21,187 nt of DNA from Thermoplasmata archaeon (GCA_019594195.1 JAFDTP010000027.1:1-21187), one strand, 5' to 3'; shown: positions 1-7,688, counted from the first letter of the stretch. Translations and numbers: made by a program. The notes: a model not told the origin generated them from the letters alone.

Positions 1-2589
1 CTGATCGTCGATCTCTAGAGACTCCTCAAATATCTCCCTTGCCTCTTCATGACTTCCTTGCTCTATCAGACACTCGCCTTTAAGATTCAAGTATTCCGTA
101 TTTTCTGGTTCGATCTCTAATGCTTTATCGTACCATTCGATTGCCTCATCATGCCTTTCCATCTTTTTGAGTGCTTCCGCCTTCCTGATTATGGGATGGA
201 CGTCGTTCTCGTCCAGTCCATGCGCTTTATTATATGATCTCAAAGCTCCTTCGTATCTTTCCAGATGTTCCTGTATCATACCCTTTTGCATCCAGGAAGC
301 TTTGTCATCTGGATCGAGTTCTAAAGCTTTATCGAAAGCCTCGATACTTTTCTCTCTTTCTTTGAGGTATTTATGAGATTTAGCTTTATCCTTCCAGGTT
401 TCGAAATCGTTTTCATCTTTTTTGAGTATCTTATCACAGTATTCGATGACTTCCTCCCATCTGCTGAGCTCTATGAGTATATCCTTTGCCATCCTCAGAT
501 CGTCAAGTTCTTCATTAAGGTCGAGAACCCTTTCTATCGATTTAAGAGCGGATTCGGGTTCACCTAGTTTCTTCAGTGCTTTAGCTTTATCTCTCCAAGC
601 TTCTATGTTTTGAGAATTCATCTCTAATATCTTTTCAGCCGTCTGCTTTATCTCACTCCACCGGCCGAGTTCCTTGAGAGAACTTTTTTTATGTTCTAAA
701 ACTTTGAGATCGTATTCCTCCATATCCAGCGCCCTGTCGAAGGCTTTCACCGCCTCAGAGTGTTCTCCCATCTCTGCCTGACAGATGGCCTTCCTAATAT
801 GTGCGAAACGGTTACTGGGATCGAGCTCAAGGGATTTGTTGAATGATTCGACAGCCTCATCGTATCTCTCTAGCCACTCAAGAGCGGCACCTTTACTGTA
901 CCATATATTAGCATCTTTGTCTTCTATCTCAACCGCGTGCTCATAAGACCTTACGGCTTCTTCGTATCTATCCACTCCCTCTTGGGCTAAGCCTTTACTG
1001 TACCATATCTTATGATCTTCTTCGTCGATATCTAAGGCGTTAGAATAAGCCTCGATGGCCTCTTCATATCTTTCCAATTTATTCAGAGCGTGACCCTTGT
1101 TGTTCCAATACCTTTTATCATCAGAGTTCAGTTCGTGAGCCCTTGTGAAACTCTCTATAGCCTCCTCGTATCTACCTATCTTGTACTCTGAAAGACCTTT
1201 GAAATTCCATTTTTCAGGTCTGGAATCATCGATCGATAGACCATCATTATAACTCTCTATCGCTTTTTCGTGTTTACCGATCTTTCTATAGGCCTGAGCC
1301 CTGTCGAAATAAGCTTGAGCATTTTCCTCATCTAAAGTTATTATCCTGTCCGAAACCGTTATTACTTCATCGTATCTTCCCAATTCTATCAAAGCCTCTT
1401 TTTTCCCGGTCAAAGCCTCTTGGTTTGTTTCTTCGATATCTAAAGCTTTCTCGAAAGAACTTAAGGCTTTAGAAGGTTCTTCAGTTTTTACAAAGCCTTT
1501 GCCCATATCGGTCCAGGCATCTACATTTTTTTCATCGATCTCGGTTATCCTACTACAGACCCTGATGACTTCTTTCCATTCCTCCTTATCCTTGTATATG
1601 CTCTTTTCGTGTTTTAACGCGTCTATATCTTTTGGGTTCAGTGTTAAAGCTTCTTCGAAGGCCTGTATCGCTTTATCTTTCTTTCCTAGCATCTGAAGCG
1701 CTACTCCTTTTTCGTAAAGTGCGCTGGCATCTTCTGGATAGTTTTCAAGTATCCTATCGCATATCTTTATCAATTCTTCGTATCTATCTAGTTCTTTCAG
1801 AGCTTCTTTCTTATTGTTCAATAATGTGTGGTCTTTCATATCTATATTTATCCCTTCTTCGAAAGAGGCTACTGCATCTTCAAACCGTTCCATCTCGAAC
1901 AGTATCGTACCTTTTTTATTCCAGAGTTCTTTATCTTCAGGATCGATCTCAAGGGCATTCTCCACGGCTTCAAGAGCGTCTTCGTGTCTTTCTAAAGTAT
2001 GAAGTACCGTGCCTTTTTTTGTCCAGAGTTCCTTACTATTGGGATCTACGTCTATGCCGTTGTCAAAACATACTACCGCGTCGTTCAGCTTACCCTTTTC
2101 CTCTAAAATCAATCCTTTTTTGAGCCAGATCTCTTCATTGTTTGGATCGATATCCAATGCCTCGTCTAAAACATCCAACGCTCCCCCGAGGTTTCCCTCT
2201 CTTTTGAGGGCCATCCCCTTTTTAGCCAAGGTCATAGAGTCATTTGGATTTATATCTAGTATCCTTTCATAGAAAGCTAGATCGTCAGGATCTTTTTCCA
2301 ATCCGGTCTTGTAGGCTCTGACAGCCTCTTCATCCCTCCCCATCTCTGCTAGAACATCGCCTTTATTCAGATATACGAGCTTATTTTCTGGATCTATCTC
2401 CATAGCGTTTTCCAAAGACCTTAACGCTTCATCATAATCCCCTACTTTTGAGAGGATTGATGCTTTATGGTTCAATGCCTGGGTATTTTGTTGATCTGTA
2501 TCAACCGCTTTTTTTTCCAATTTTAGGGCTTCCTGTTCGAAACCTAGGTTGAAATAAAGCCATCCTATCCTGTCGTATAATTCCGATAG
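1..2589 (-). repeat. 102-bp periodic coding repeat (34-aa TPR units)
   Basis: The DNA under the TPR gene repeats with a 102-bp period. The clearest copy is 17 nt identical at 890-906 and 992-1008, exactly 102 bp apart, encoding the IWYSKG segment of two adjacent units. Other units have diverged, so only a few neighbours look like recent duplications. Confidence 0.8.
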
Positions 2590-2781
2590 ATCTTTCTCTC
2601 TTCCCCTCAATACGTCTTGTTTTTTATTGATGTAATCTCGGGCTTTATCGAGATGCTCTTTTGAAGCTTCTACATCCCCCTCCTGCTGTCTTTCTTCTGC
2701 TTTTTCTATCAACTTGTTCGATTTTTTCAAAGCCCTTTTTTCTTTATCCCACAATGATCTTAAGGAATCCATTATATTCAT
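1..2781 (-). CDS. Giant tetratricopeptide-repeat (TPR) protein, 3' end beyond the window
   Basis: Reading the minus strand from the ATG at 2781 gives an uninterrupted frame of 927 codons that is still open at base 1, so the gene is partial at its C-terminus. The first ~58 residues are a highly charged helical segment (rich in K, E, R). About 25 TPR units of 34 residues follow, with the usual pattern W-x2-KG, then a gly-R-Y-EEAI stretch, then AL-x-IDP-x-N; a 14-residue half-unit sits between units 3 and 4. There is no signal peptide and no membrane segment, so a cytoplasmic scaffold or adaptor is the natural inference; the partner is unknown. The start is chosen because AGGAGG (2788-2793) lies 6 nt upstream; a second in-frame ATG three codons later (2772) is less well spaced. 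No enzymatic domain is visible in the part seen. Codon use matches the neighbours. The TPR assignment is very secure; the function is not known. Confidence 0.93.
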   Translation of the reverse strand, partial: MNIMDSLRSLWDKEKRALKKSNKLIEKAEERQQEGDVEASKEHLDKARDYINKKQDVLRGREKDLSELYDRIGWLYFNLGFEQEALKLEKKAVDTDQQNTQALNHKASILSKVGDYDEALRSLENAMEIDPENKLVYLNKGDVLAEMGRDEEAVRAYKTGLEKDPDDLAFYERILDINPNDSMTLAKKGMALKREGNLGGALDVLDEALDIDPNNEEIWLKKGLILEEKGKLNDAVVCFDNGIDVDPNSKELWTKKGTVLHTLERHEDALEAVENALEIDPEDKELWNKKGTILFEMERFEDAVASFEEGINIDMKDHTLLNNKKEALKELDRYEELIKICDRILENYPEDASALYEKGVALQMLGKKDKAIQAFEEALTLNPKDIDALKHEKSIYKDKEEWKEVIRVCSRITEIDEKNVDAWTDMGKGFVKTEEPSKALSSFEKALDIEETNQEALTGKKEALIELGRYDEVITVSDRIITLDEENAQAYFDRAQAYRKIGKHEKAIESYNDGLSIDDSRPEKWNFKGLSEYKIGRYEEAIESFTRAHELNSDDKRYWNNKGHALNKLERYEEAIEAYSNALDIDEEDHKIWYSKGLAQEGVDRYEEAVRSYEHAVEIEDKDANIWYSKGAALEWLERYDEAVESFNKSLELDPSNRFAHIRKAICQAEMGEHSEAVKAFDRALDMEEYDLKVLEHKKSSLKELGRWSEIKQTAEKILEMNSQNIEAWRDKAKALKKLGEPESALKSIERVLDLNEELDDLRMAKDILIELSRWEEVIEYCDKILKKDENDFETWKDKAKSHKYLKEREKSIEAFDKALELDPDDKASWMQKGMIQEHLERYEGALRSYNKAHGLDENDVHPIIRKAEALKKMERHDEAIEWYDKALEIEPENTEYLNLKGECLIEQGSHEEAREIFEESLEIDDQ

Positions 2782-2819
2782 TTTGATCCTCCTGTTTGGT
2801 TGAAACAATAGTTAGTAAT

Positions 2820-2833
2820 TATATAATATTTTT
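2820..2833 (-). promoter_or_regulatory. Candidate TATA box of the TPR gene
   Basis: On the minus strand this AT-only stretch reads as an AATATTATATAATT-like TATA element. A start about 25 nt downstream gives a leader of roughly 15 nt that holds the AGGAGG ribosome site. Position and sequence fit an archaeal promoter; there is no direct evidence of transcription. Confidence 0.5.
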
Positions 2834-2888
2834 TACTGGCACTTATATGTGTGTTTTGATCGGGATATCTTGAAAGATCAGAAGTTTG

Positions 2889-2918
2889 GCTATGATCGTA
2901 TCATAGCTCTATCGATAG
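2889..2918. promoter_or_regulatory. Tandem palindromes in the TPR/pyk divergent spacer (candidate operator)
   Basis: GCTATGAT-cgt-ATCATAGC (2889-2907) is a perfect 8-bp inverted repeat with a 3-nt centre. One base later comes the perfect 10-bp palindrome CTATCGATAG (2909-2918). They lie between the two divergent TATA boxes, about 55-100 bp from each, where a dimeric regulator of either gene could bind. There is no T-tract after them, so a terminator is unlikely. Confidence 0.45.
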
Positions 2919-2989
2919 TTGATATCCGGCAAGCCCAAAAGATAAAATATAGGTATGTCTGACGATGAAAGTGTCGAACGTGATCGGGG

Positions 2990-3005
2990 TTTAAATAATA
3001 TATAG
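2990..3005 (+). promoter_or_regulatory. TATA box of pyk
   Basis: TTTAAATAATATATAG, preceded by a GC-containing step (cgggg), lies about 40-50 nt before the pyk ATG. A start near 3025 would give a leader of 15-20 nt. No clear Shine-Dalgarno sequence precedes the ATG. Confidence 0.6.
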
Positions 3006-3042
3006 TCAAAGTTTCCTAAAGGTTTTAGAGCGTGTTAACATA

Positions 3043-4473
3043 ATGAGAAAGACCAAGATAGTAGCTACCATAGGTCCTGCATCGGAGACCGATCAAATCC
3101 TTGACAGTCTTGTAGAAGCGGGGGTAGATGTTGCCAGGCAAAACTTTTCTCACGGTACTCATGAGGAACATGAAAGGACTTTAAAAAAGCTGAGAGACAC
3201 CTCTAAGGAGATAGGGTTGATGATGGACACCCAGGGGCCCGAGATCAGGCTTAAGGAAGTAGAAGAAGATACAGAGTTATATCAGGGAGATATTGTAAAG
3301 ATCGTAACTGATGAAGTCTTAGGGGATAGAGAAGTTCTTCCGGTGGATCATCCAAACACAGCGGATTTTTTAAAAAGTGGTGACAAGATATTGATAGATG
3401 ATGGACAGATAGAGCTGGAAGTATTAGAAGTGGACGAAGAAGTAAGATGTGAAGTTATCTACGGAGGTAAGGTTTTATCTAGAAAATCGGTGAATGTGCC
3501 CGGAAAGGACATGGGACTAAGAGCCCCAACGAAAAAGGATATCAGAGATATCAGGTTCGGAGTCGATGCTGGTTTCGATTTTGTTTCGGTCTCTTTCGTC
3601 AAATCCGCCCGAGATATAGAGAGGATCAGAGATCTGATCGATGAGAAAGATTCGGATATGGAGATAATAGCCAAGATCGAACATCTCAAAGCGGTAGAAA
3701 ATATCGACGAGATAATCGATGCGGCTGACGGGGTGATGATAGCAAGAGGTGACCTTGGAGTTGAAGTCCCCGCCTCAGATGTTCCGGTTTTGCAGAAAAA
3801 GATCATTGAGAAGGCAAATCTAAAAGAAAAGCCAGTGATAACTGCCACTCAGATGTTAAAGTCGATGACGGAAAGTCCCAGGGCTACGAGGGCAGAGGTG
3901 TCGGACGTCGCTAACGCCGTGATCGATGGCTCTGCTGCGGTCATGCTATCAGAAGAAACCGCTATAGGTAGGTATCCAGTTAAATCGGTAGAGTTCATGT
4001 CTGAGGTCCTGTTGAAGATGGAAGATTACGTGAAAGGTAGAAAGTACTTCACCACTGAGAAGAAAAGTCGGGACGTGGCGGACATAATCGCAAAGAACGT
4101 CACCCAGGCAGCAAGAGAGATAGATGTCAAGTTCATAGTAGCTCATACCTCTTCTGGATATACGGCACACAAGATCGCTAGATTCAGACCTGATGTTGAG
4201 ATAATCGCTTTCACTGATAAGAAAAAGGTACAGAGAAAACTGAGTTTGGTATGGGGAGTCAAACCCTTTTACAGTGATTTCCCAGAGCACGTGGACGATA
4301 TGGTCTGCAGTACTGCTGAGACACTCTTCGAAAAAGGTATGGTGGAGACCGATGATAAACTACTGATAACCGCCGGTGTACCAGCTCCTGTAACAGGGAT
4401 AACCAATATGATGCAGATAAGGACGGTCGAAAGTCTGCTAGAGGAAGGATGTTATGGGCCTATCCGGGAGTGA
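3043..4473 (+). CDS. pyk: Pyruvate kinase
   Basis: Catalyses phosphoenolpyruvate + ADP to pyruvate + ATP, the last ATP-forming step of glycolysis, in the cytoplasm (EC 2.7.1.40). The 476-residue length is typical. Visible motifs: N-terminal KIVATIGPAS; the R-x-N-x-SHG active-site strand (R32, N34, S36, H37); D-x-x-GPEIR (62-69) leading into a B domain at about 70-165; AKIE with catalytic K211 and metal ligand E213; ARGDLGVE (234-241) with D237; TATQML with T268; TRAEVSDVANAV (282-293). The C-terminal regulatory domain covers about 340-476. Some invariant-looking positions differ from the bacterial consensus: Q33 for Leu, Q64 for Lys/Arg, and SEETA for SGETA at 303-307; these do not touch the catalytic residues. 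It converges on acylphosphatase with 15 bp between stops. The ATG lies directly at the start of the conserved N-terminus, so the start is secure. Confidence 0.97.
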   Translation: MRKTKIVATIGPASETDQILDSLVEAGVDVARQNFSHGTHEEHERTLKKLRDTSKEIGLMMDTQGPEIRLKEVEEDTELYQGDIVKIVTDEVLGDREVLPVDHPNTADFLKSGDKILIDDGQIELEVLEVDEEVRCEVIYGGKVLSRKSVNVPGKDMGLRAPTKKDIRDIRFGVDAGFDFVSVSFVKSARDIERIRDLIDEKDSDMEIIAKIEHLKAVENIDEIIDAADGVMIARGDLGVEVPASDVPVLQKKIIEKANLKEKPVITATQMLKSMTESPRATRAEVSDVANAVIDGSAAVMLSEETAIGRYPVKSVEFMSEVLLKMEDYVKGRKYFTTEKKSRDVADIIAKNVTQAAREIDVKFIVAHTSSGYTAHKIARFRPDVEIIAFTDKKKVQRKLSLVWGVKPFYSDFPEHVDDMVCSTAETLFEKGMVETDDKLLITAGVPAPVTGITNMMQIRTVESLLEEGCYGPIRE

Positions 4474-4488
4474 AACCGTTTTGATATT

Positions 4489-4761
4489 TCAACGTCTTAC
4501 CTGAAAAGAATCGAACTCTCCCGTTGGTTCTTCTTCATCGATTTCTACATCATCGACTCTAGCGTGTGGCTGGTCGTTCCTACAGAACTCTATCACGTCC
4601 TCTACATCTTCTCGCGGTCCTTCAAAGACCGCCTCGACTCTACCGTCTTTAAGATTTTTCACCCATCCTTTCACATCTTTCTCACGAGCCTTATCTCGGG
4701 TGTTCGCCCTGAAGAAAACACCCTGGACTTTTCCGCTGAAAAAACAATGCTTCCTTATCAT
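4489..4761 (-). CDS. acyP: Acylphosphatase
   Basis: Hydrolyses acyl phosphates such as acetyl phosphate or 1,3-bisphosphoglycerate to carboxylate and phosphate (EC 3.6.1.7). The 90-residue length is standard. Both family signatures are present: GKVQGVFFR (10-18) with phosphate-binding R18, and GWVKNLKDGRVEAVFEG (32-48) with catalytic N36. The C-terminal strand ends FDSFQVRR, also typical. It lies 58 bp downstream of the acetyl-CoA synthetase alpha gene on the same strand, so the two may be cotranscribed. A TATA-like run at 4792-4805 and a GTGAT ribosome-site-like sequence just before the ATG would also allow separate expression. Its place between two genes of acyl/phosphoryl metabolism may be chance, since acylphosphatases are scattered in archaeal genomes. 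Confidence 0.95.
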   Translation of the reverse strand: MIRKHCFFSGKVQGVFFRANTRDKAREKDVKGWVKNLKDGRVEAVFEGPREDVEDVIEFCRNDQPHARVDDVEIDEEEPTGEFDSFQVRR

Positions 4762-4819
4762 ATCATCACAATGAGTATATAGAAGAGGTTCGAAAAAATA
4801 TTTTCGCCGTTGACCTTTT

Positions 4820-6187
4820 TCACTTCAGTATTTTTCCACACTCGCAAAGACCTTTGACTGCCTGCACAGCATCCTCGGGTGTCTGATAAACAGGTATCCC
4901 TCTGTTTTCCATCTTATTTGCCATCTCATGCGTATAATTTCCGCCAGAGGCGATCGTGATTATCGGTTTGCCCTTTTCCTGTAGCCTGTCTATTTTTTCA
5001 ACTATATTTTCATCTAAAGCTGGTGATTGGAATAAAGAAACGACGATCAAGACATCGACATTATCGTCCTCTAGTGTTATCTCCATAGCCCTTCTATATC
5101 TTTCAGATGTTGCGTCTCCTACGATATCTACTGGATTTTTTAAAGTGGCGTGATCCGGTATTTCTCCATCATCGACTGCCCGCCTGAACTTATCTTCAGT
5201 TCTTTCAGTGAGATCAGCCAAAGACAGATTTTTTTCTACCAGTGAGTCTGTGCACATCACCCCTGCACCTCCTCCGTTAGTGACGATACCTACACCTCTT
5301 CCTTCAGGTAGAGGCTGGAAGGATAGTGCCTTAGCAACGTTGAACATCTCTCTCAAACTTTTCAATCTGATGACGTTCGATTGTTTGAAGGCGCCTTCAT
5401 ACACTCCGTCCTTTCCGGCCAAAGACGCGGTATGTGATGTGGCGGCAGAGGAACCCTGCTCAGTCCTTCCTGATTTGACCGCTAGTATAGGTATGTCACT
5501 GTTCTTTGCAGCATCAAAGAAGTTTCTGCCGGTCTTCACACCCTCTATGTAAAATATCAGATATTCCGTTTTTTCATCCTGGGAGAGATGATTTACCAGA
5601 TCGGCTTCGTCTATATCCGCTCTATTACCATAACTAACGAACTTGCTGAGTCCTATATCAGATTCTGAAAACCAATCCAATATAGCGGCTCCGAAGGCAC
5701 CGCTCTGTGATAGGAAACCGATAGAACCGGGATCCGGCCTTGCCTGCCGCTTCGGAGGGTTGAAGATAGTATCAAGTCCGTTCCTAGGGTTGTATATACC
5801 TAAACAGTTCGGACCTATCAGGTTCATGTTGTATCGGTTCACGATATCCGTAAGTCTCTCCTCGAGATCTTCTCTACCAGCCTCGCTGAATCCAGCGCTG
5901 ATCACTATCACATTACTGATCTCAGTTTTACCACACTCTTCCAATATATCGGGGACGAATTTCGCCGGTAAAGAGATAAGTGCTAGATCCACCTGTTCCT
6001 CGATGTCTGAAACGGACTCGTAAGCCTCCAACCCTAAAACTTCATCGTCTTTTATATTGACCGGGAATATTTTGCCCCCGTACTTTCTCATCAATGATTT
6101 CATTATCGCATTTCCCACCTTACCCTCTTTATTTGATGCACCTATAACGGCAACTGTATCCGGCCAAAACATGTCTTCTAGGTCCAT
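4820..6187 (-). CDS. acdA: ADP-forming acetate-CoA ligase, alpha subunit
   Basis: Alpha subunit of the enzyme acetyl-CoA + ADP + phosphate to acetate + ATP + CoA (EC 6.2.1.13), the main ATP-yielding acetate-producing step in many fermentative archaea. The 455-residue length fits separate-subunit forms. Order of domains: CoA-binding Rossmann domain with VAVIGAS (12-18) and GPNCLG (125-130); second domain with SQSGAFGAA (160-168) and YGNRAD (186-191); the loop KSGR...TSHTASLAG with phosphohistidine H252; C-terminal third domain with NGGGAGV (304-310). The beta subunit carrying the ATP-grasp domain is not in this window and must be elsewhere. The ATG at 6187 is followed at once by the family's usual opening (LEDMFWPDTVAVIGAS), so the start is secure. 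A candidate TATA element lies around 6216-6226. The true acyl-CoA specificity (acetyl, aryl or branched chain) cannot be told from sequence. Confidence 0.93.
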   Translation of the reverse strand: MDLEDMFWPDTVAVIGASNKEGKVGNAIMKSLMRKYGGKIFPVNIKDDEVLGLEAYESVSDIEEQVDLALISLPAKFVPDILEECGKTEISNVIVISAGFSEAGREDLEERLTDIVNRYNMNLIGPNCLGIYNPRNGLDTIFNPPKRQARPDPGSIGFLSQSGAFGAAILDWFSESDIGLSKFVSYGNRADIDEADLVNHLSQDEKTEYLIFYIEGVKTGRNFFDAAKNSDIPILAVKSGRTEQGSSAATSHTASLAGKDGVYEGAFKQSNVIRLKSLREMFNVAKALSFQPLPEGRGVGIVTNGGGAGVMCTDSLVEKNLSLADLTERTEDKFRRAVDDGEIPDHATLKNPVDIVGDATSERYRRAMEITLEDDNVDVLIVVSLFQSPALDENIVEKIDRLQEKGKPIITIASGGNYTHEMANKMENRGIPVYQTPEDAVQAVKGLCECGKILK

Positions 6188-6280
6188 GATACCATTTTCA
6201 CGTTATGATGTTCACTATTTACTTTTTTCTATCCTTTTCCCTTTTTCCAATTTTTAGATATTTCTTAAATTTGAGTAAAC

Positions 6281-6288
6281 TATATATA
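6281..6288 (+). promoter_or_regulatory. TATA box of the KaiC-like operon
   Basis: TATATATA after an AT-rich stretch. It lies about 36 nt before the ATG at 6321, giving an expected leader of only about 10 nt. Confidence 0.55.
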
Positions 6289-6320
6289 CCAAAGAGAGAT
6301 GTTTAATCTGGGAATCCTTG

Positions 6321-6944
6321 ATGTCTGGAAAAAGTTCGAACAATATAAATTTGGACTTGGTGAAAAGACTCACTGATGATGTGTGTGAAATCGGCGGTTC
6401 GAATATAGTGCTGATAGATACGCCGACAACCATGGTGGCTAAAACGAATTTTTTCCTTTTACGGGGACTATTGGACATCAAAAAAAAGAAGGGATTCTAT
6501 GTAGCATTAGACAGACCCCATCAGAATATGGATTATTTGCTATCTAATCATGGGATCGATAGAGATAATATCTGGTACATCGATACCGTCACTCACATCT
6601 CGGGCGGCGAGAAAGTGGAGAGTAGGAATGTGGAATTTGTAGATATGTCATTCGAGATCGAGAACCTGATGGAGGTTTTTGAAGAAGACGGAAACAGTAA
6701 AGGATCCCCCTCGCTAGATGATGTTGATTTCATACTTCTAGAAAATCTTTCAGCGATGATGAATTATAATAGTATAGAAAGTATAGAAAAGTTCATTGAA
6801 TGTTTCGATAGAGTCATACACGACCATGAGGATCTTATGGGCTGCTTGGTGATGGACACAAACGCCCATGAAAATTTGAGTGAAGTGGTCAACGGATATT
6901 TAGATAAGATAATAGATGTTAAAAAAATCAAGGAGGAATTATAG
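6321..6944 (+). CDS. KaiC/RecA-fold protein with degenerate P-loop (predicted inactive partner)
   Basis: This is a 207-residue protein of uncertain family. Segment by segment it can be laid on the KaiC-like protein encoded next door. SNIVLIDTPTTMVAKTNFFL (27-46) stands where the neighbour has its Walker A loop, but all P-loop glycines are gone and only the Lys-Thr pair (K41, T42) remains. FYVALDRPHQNM (59-70) matches the neighbour's catalytic-Glu strand with Asp-Arg-Pro instead of Ser-Glu-Pro. VDFILLENLS (135-144) matches Walker B with Glu in place of Asp. DUF835-type proteins look similar; I cannot decide membership. The inference is a non-hydrolysing KaiC-like subunit, perhaps regulatory. 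The ATG at 6321 is preferred over an adjoining in-frame TTG at 6318. Its stop lies 2 nt before the next gene, whose ribosome site is inside this gene's last codons, so the two are tightly coupled. Confidence 0.75.
   Translation: MSGKSSNNINLDLVKRLTDDVCEIGGSNIVLIDTPTTMVAKTNFFLLRGLLDIKKKKGFYVALDRPHQNMDYLLSNHGIDRDNIWYIDTVTHISGGEKVESRNVEFVDMSFEIENLMEVFEEDGNSKGSPSLDDVDFILLENLSAMMNYNSIESIEKFIECFDRVIHDHEDLMGCLVMDTNAHENLSEVVNGYLDKIIDVKKIKEEL
6931..6937 (+). promoter_or_regulatory. Strong ribosome binding site inside the upstream gene's end
   Basis: AAGGAGG encoded by the last codons (K-E-E) of the preceding gene. It sits about 9 nt before the ATG at 6947 and fixes that start while coupling translation of the two KaiC-like genes. 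Confidence 0.7.
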
Positions 6945-6946
6945 CT

Positions 6947-7627
6947 ATGGAAGAATTTGAAAGAGTATCGACTGGGATAAAAGGGCTTGATGAGATGGTC
7001 GAAGGAGGTCTCCCCTTCCCATCAGTCGCGCTGGTGGCTGGAGGTGCAGGAACGGGTAAGACGACGTTCGCACTGAGATTTTTGACAGAGGGAGCGAAAA
7101 AGGGAGAACAGGGCTTGTTTTTCACAACGCTTTCCGAACCGACGCAGTGGATGTTGAGATATACGAGTCAGTTCGATTTCATAGATAAGGACTACTTCGG
7201 CAACGAGATAAAATATCAGGATATCGGACTGCTCGTACAGAACGAAGGCTACGAAGAACTACTTGATTTCATCGACGACAAGATCGCAGAGGTCATGCCC
7301 CAGAGGATAGTTATAGATCCAATAACAGTCGTAGGGTCCTTTTTTGATGAGAATTACAGGTCCTTCCTTTTTGAGCTTACCAACCTTCTTAAAAATTGGC
7401 AGGCGGTGTCCGTGTTGACAGGGGAAGTACCACCTAACGAAGCCTATCCCGAAGAGATCACATATGCTGTCGATTCAGTGATACTTTTGAGTATGCTGGA
7501 AGAAGAAGGTTCGAGAAGGAAGTATCTAGAAGTTCTAAAGATGAGAGGTACTGATCACACCACTGGAAAACAGCCGATCAGCATAACTACGGAAGACGGT
7601 ATAGTCGTCCTCAAATCGAGATTCTAA
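6947..7627 (+). CDS. KaiC-like (RAD55-type) RecA-superfamily ATPase
   Basis: A single-domain KaiC-family ATPase of 226 residues. It has the N-terminal KaiC opening STGIKGLDEMVEGGLP (8-23), Walker A GGAGTGKTT (32-40), a catalytic-Glu strand FFTTLSEP with E64, Walker B RIVIDP (120-125) with D124, and the KaiC C-terminal signature LKMRGTDH...I-x-T-x-x-G-I (197-219). Half of the two-domain circadian KaiC is present, as in most archaeal KaiC-like proteins, whose roles include signalling and motility (ArlH is a relative) but are mostly unknown. The stretch that carries the Ser/Thr autophosphorylation sites in cyanobacterial KaiC is not recognisable. It forms a two-gene operon with the degenerate KaiC-fold protein and ends 111 bp before the thermosome gene, which has its own promoter. 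The family call is secure; the cellular role is not. Confidence 0.92.
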   Translation: MEEFERVSTGIKGLDEMVEGGLPFPSVALVAGGAGTGKTTFALRFLTEGAKKGEQGLFFTTLSEPTQWMLRYTSQFDFIDKDYFGNEIKYQDIGLLVQNEGYEELLDFIDDKIAEVMPQRIVIDPITVVGSFFDENYRSFLFELTNLLKNWQAVSVLTGEVPPNEAYPEEITYAVDSVILLSMLEEEGSRRKYLEVLKMRGTDHTTGKQPISITTEDGIVVLKSRF

Positions 7628-7664
7628 AAAACAATTTGAAATCATATTTTCAGTCGAGTAGTCG

Positions 7665-7682
7665 GTCGTCTTTGCCGTCGTC
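7665..7682 (+). promoter_or_regulatory. Direct repeat upstream of the thermosome TATA box
   Basis: GTCGTC occurs at 7665-7670 and again at 7677-7682, 12 bp apart, so on one face of the helix. It ends 8 bp before the TATA box. It stands out as GC-rich in an AT-rich spacer and could be a heat-shock or activator site; this is only positional inference. Confidence 0.3.
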
Positions 7683-7688
7683 ACAAAA

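Noticed and set aside
167..2272. Several short Ser/Leu-rich plus-strand frames across the TPR region
   Set aside because: They are antisense to the uninterrupted TPR frame, recur with its 102-bp period, and lack ribosome sites.
1..2589. CRISPR-like periodic array
   Set aside because: The period is 102 bp, the repeats are degenerate, and the frame is open throughout with TPR consensus: coding repeats, not a CRISPR.
2955..3005. A 16-residue reading frame (MSDDESVERDRG...) before pyk
   Set aside because: No ribosome site, and its end coincides with the pyk TATA box; more likely chance.
3043..4473. Pyruvate kinase as an inactive or diverged paralogue because of altered motif residues
   Set aside because: All catalytic and metal-binding residues (R32, K211, E213, D237, T268) are present; the substitutions are at flanking positions.
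4791..4806. CGAAAA-aata-TTTTCG inverted repeat between acdA and acyP
   Set aside because: A/T-rich self-complementary runs are expected by chance in such spacers, and the stretch is better read as a TATA-like element.
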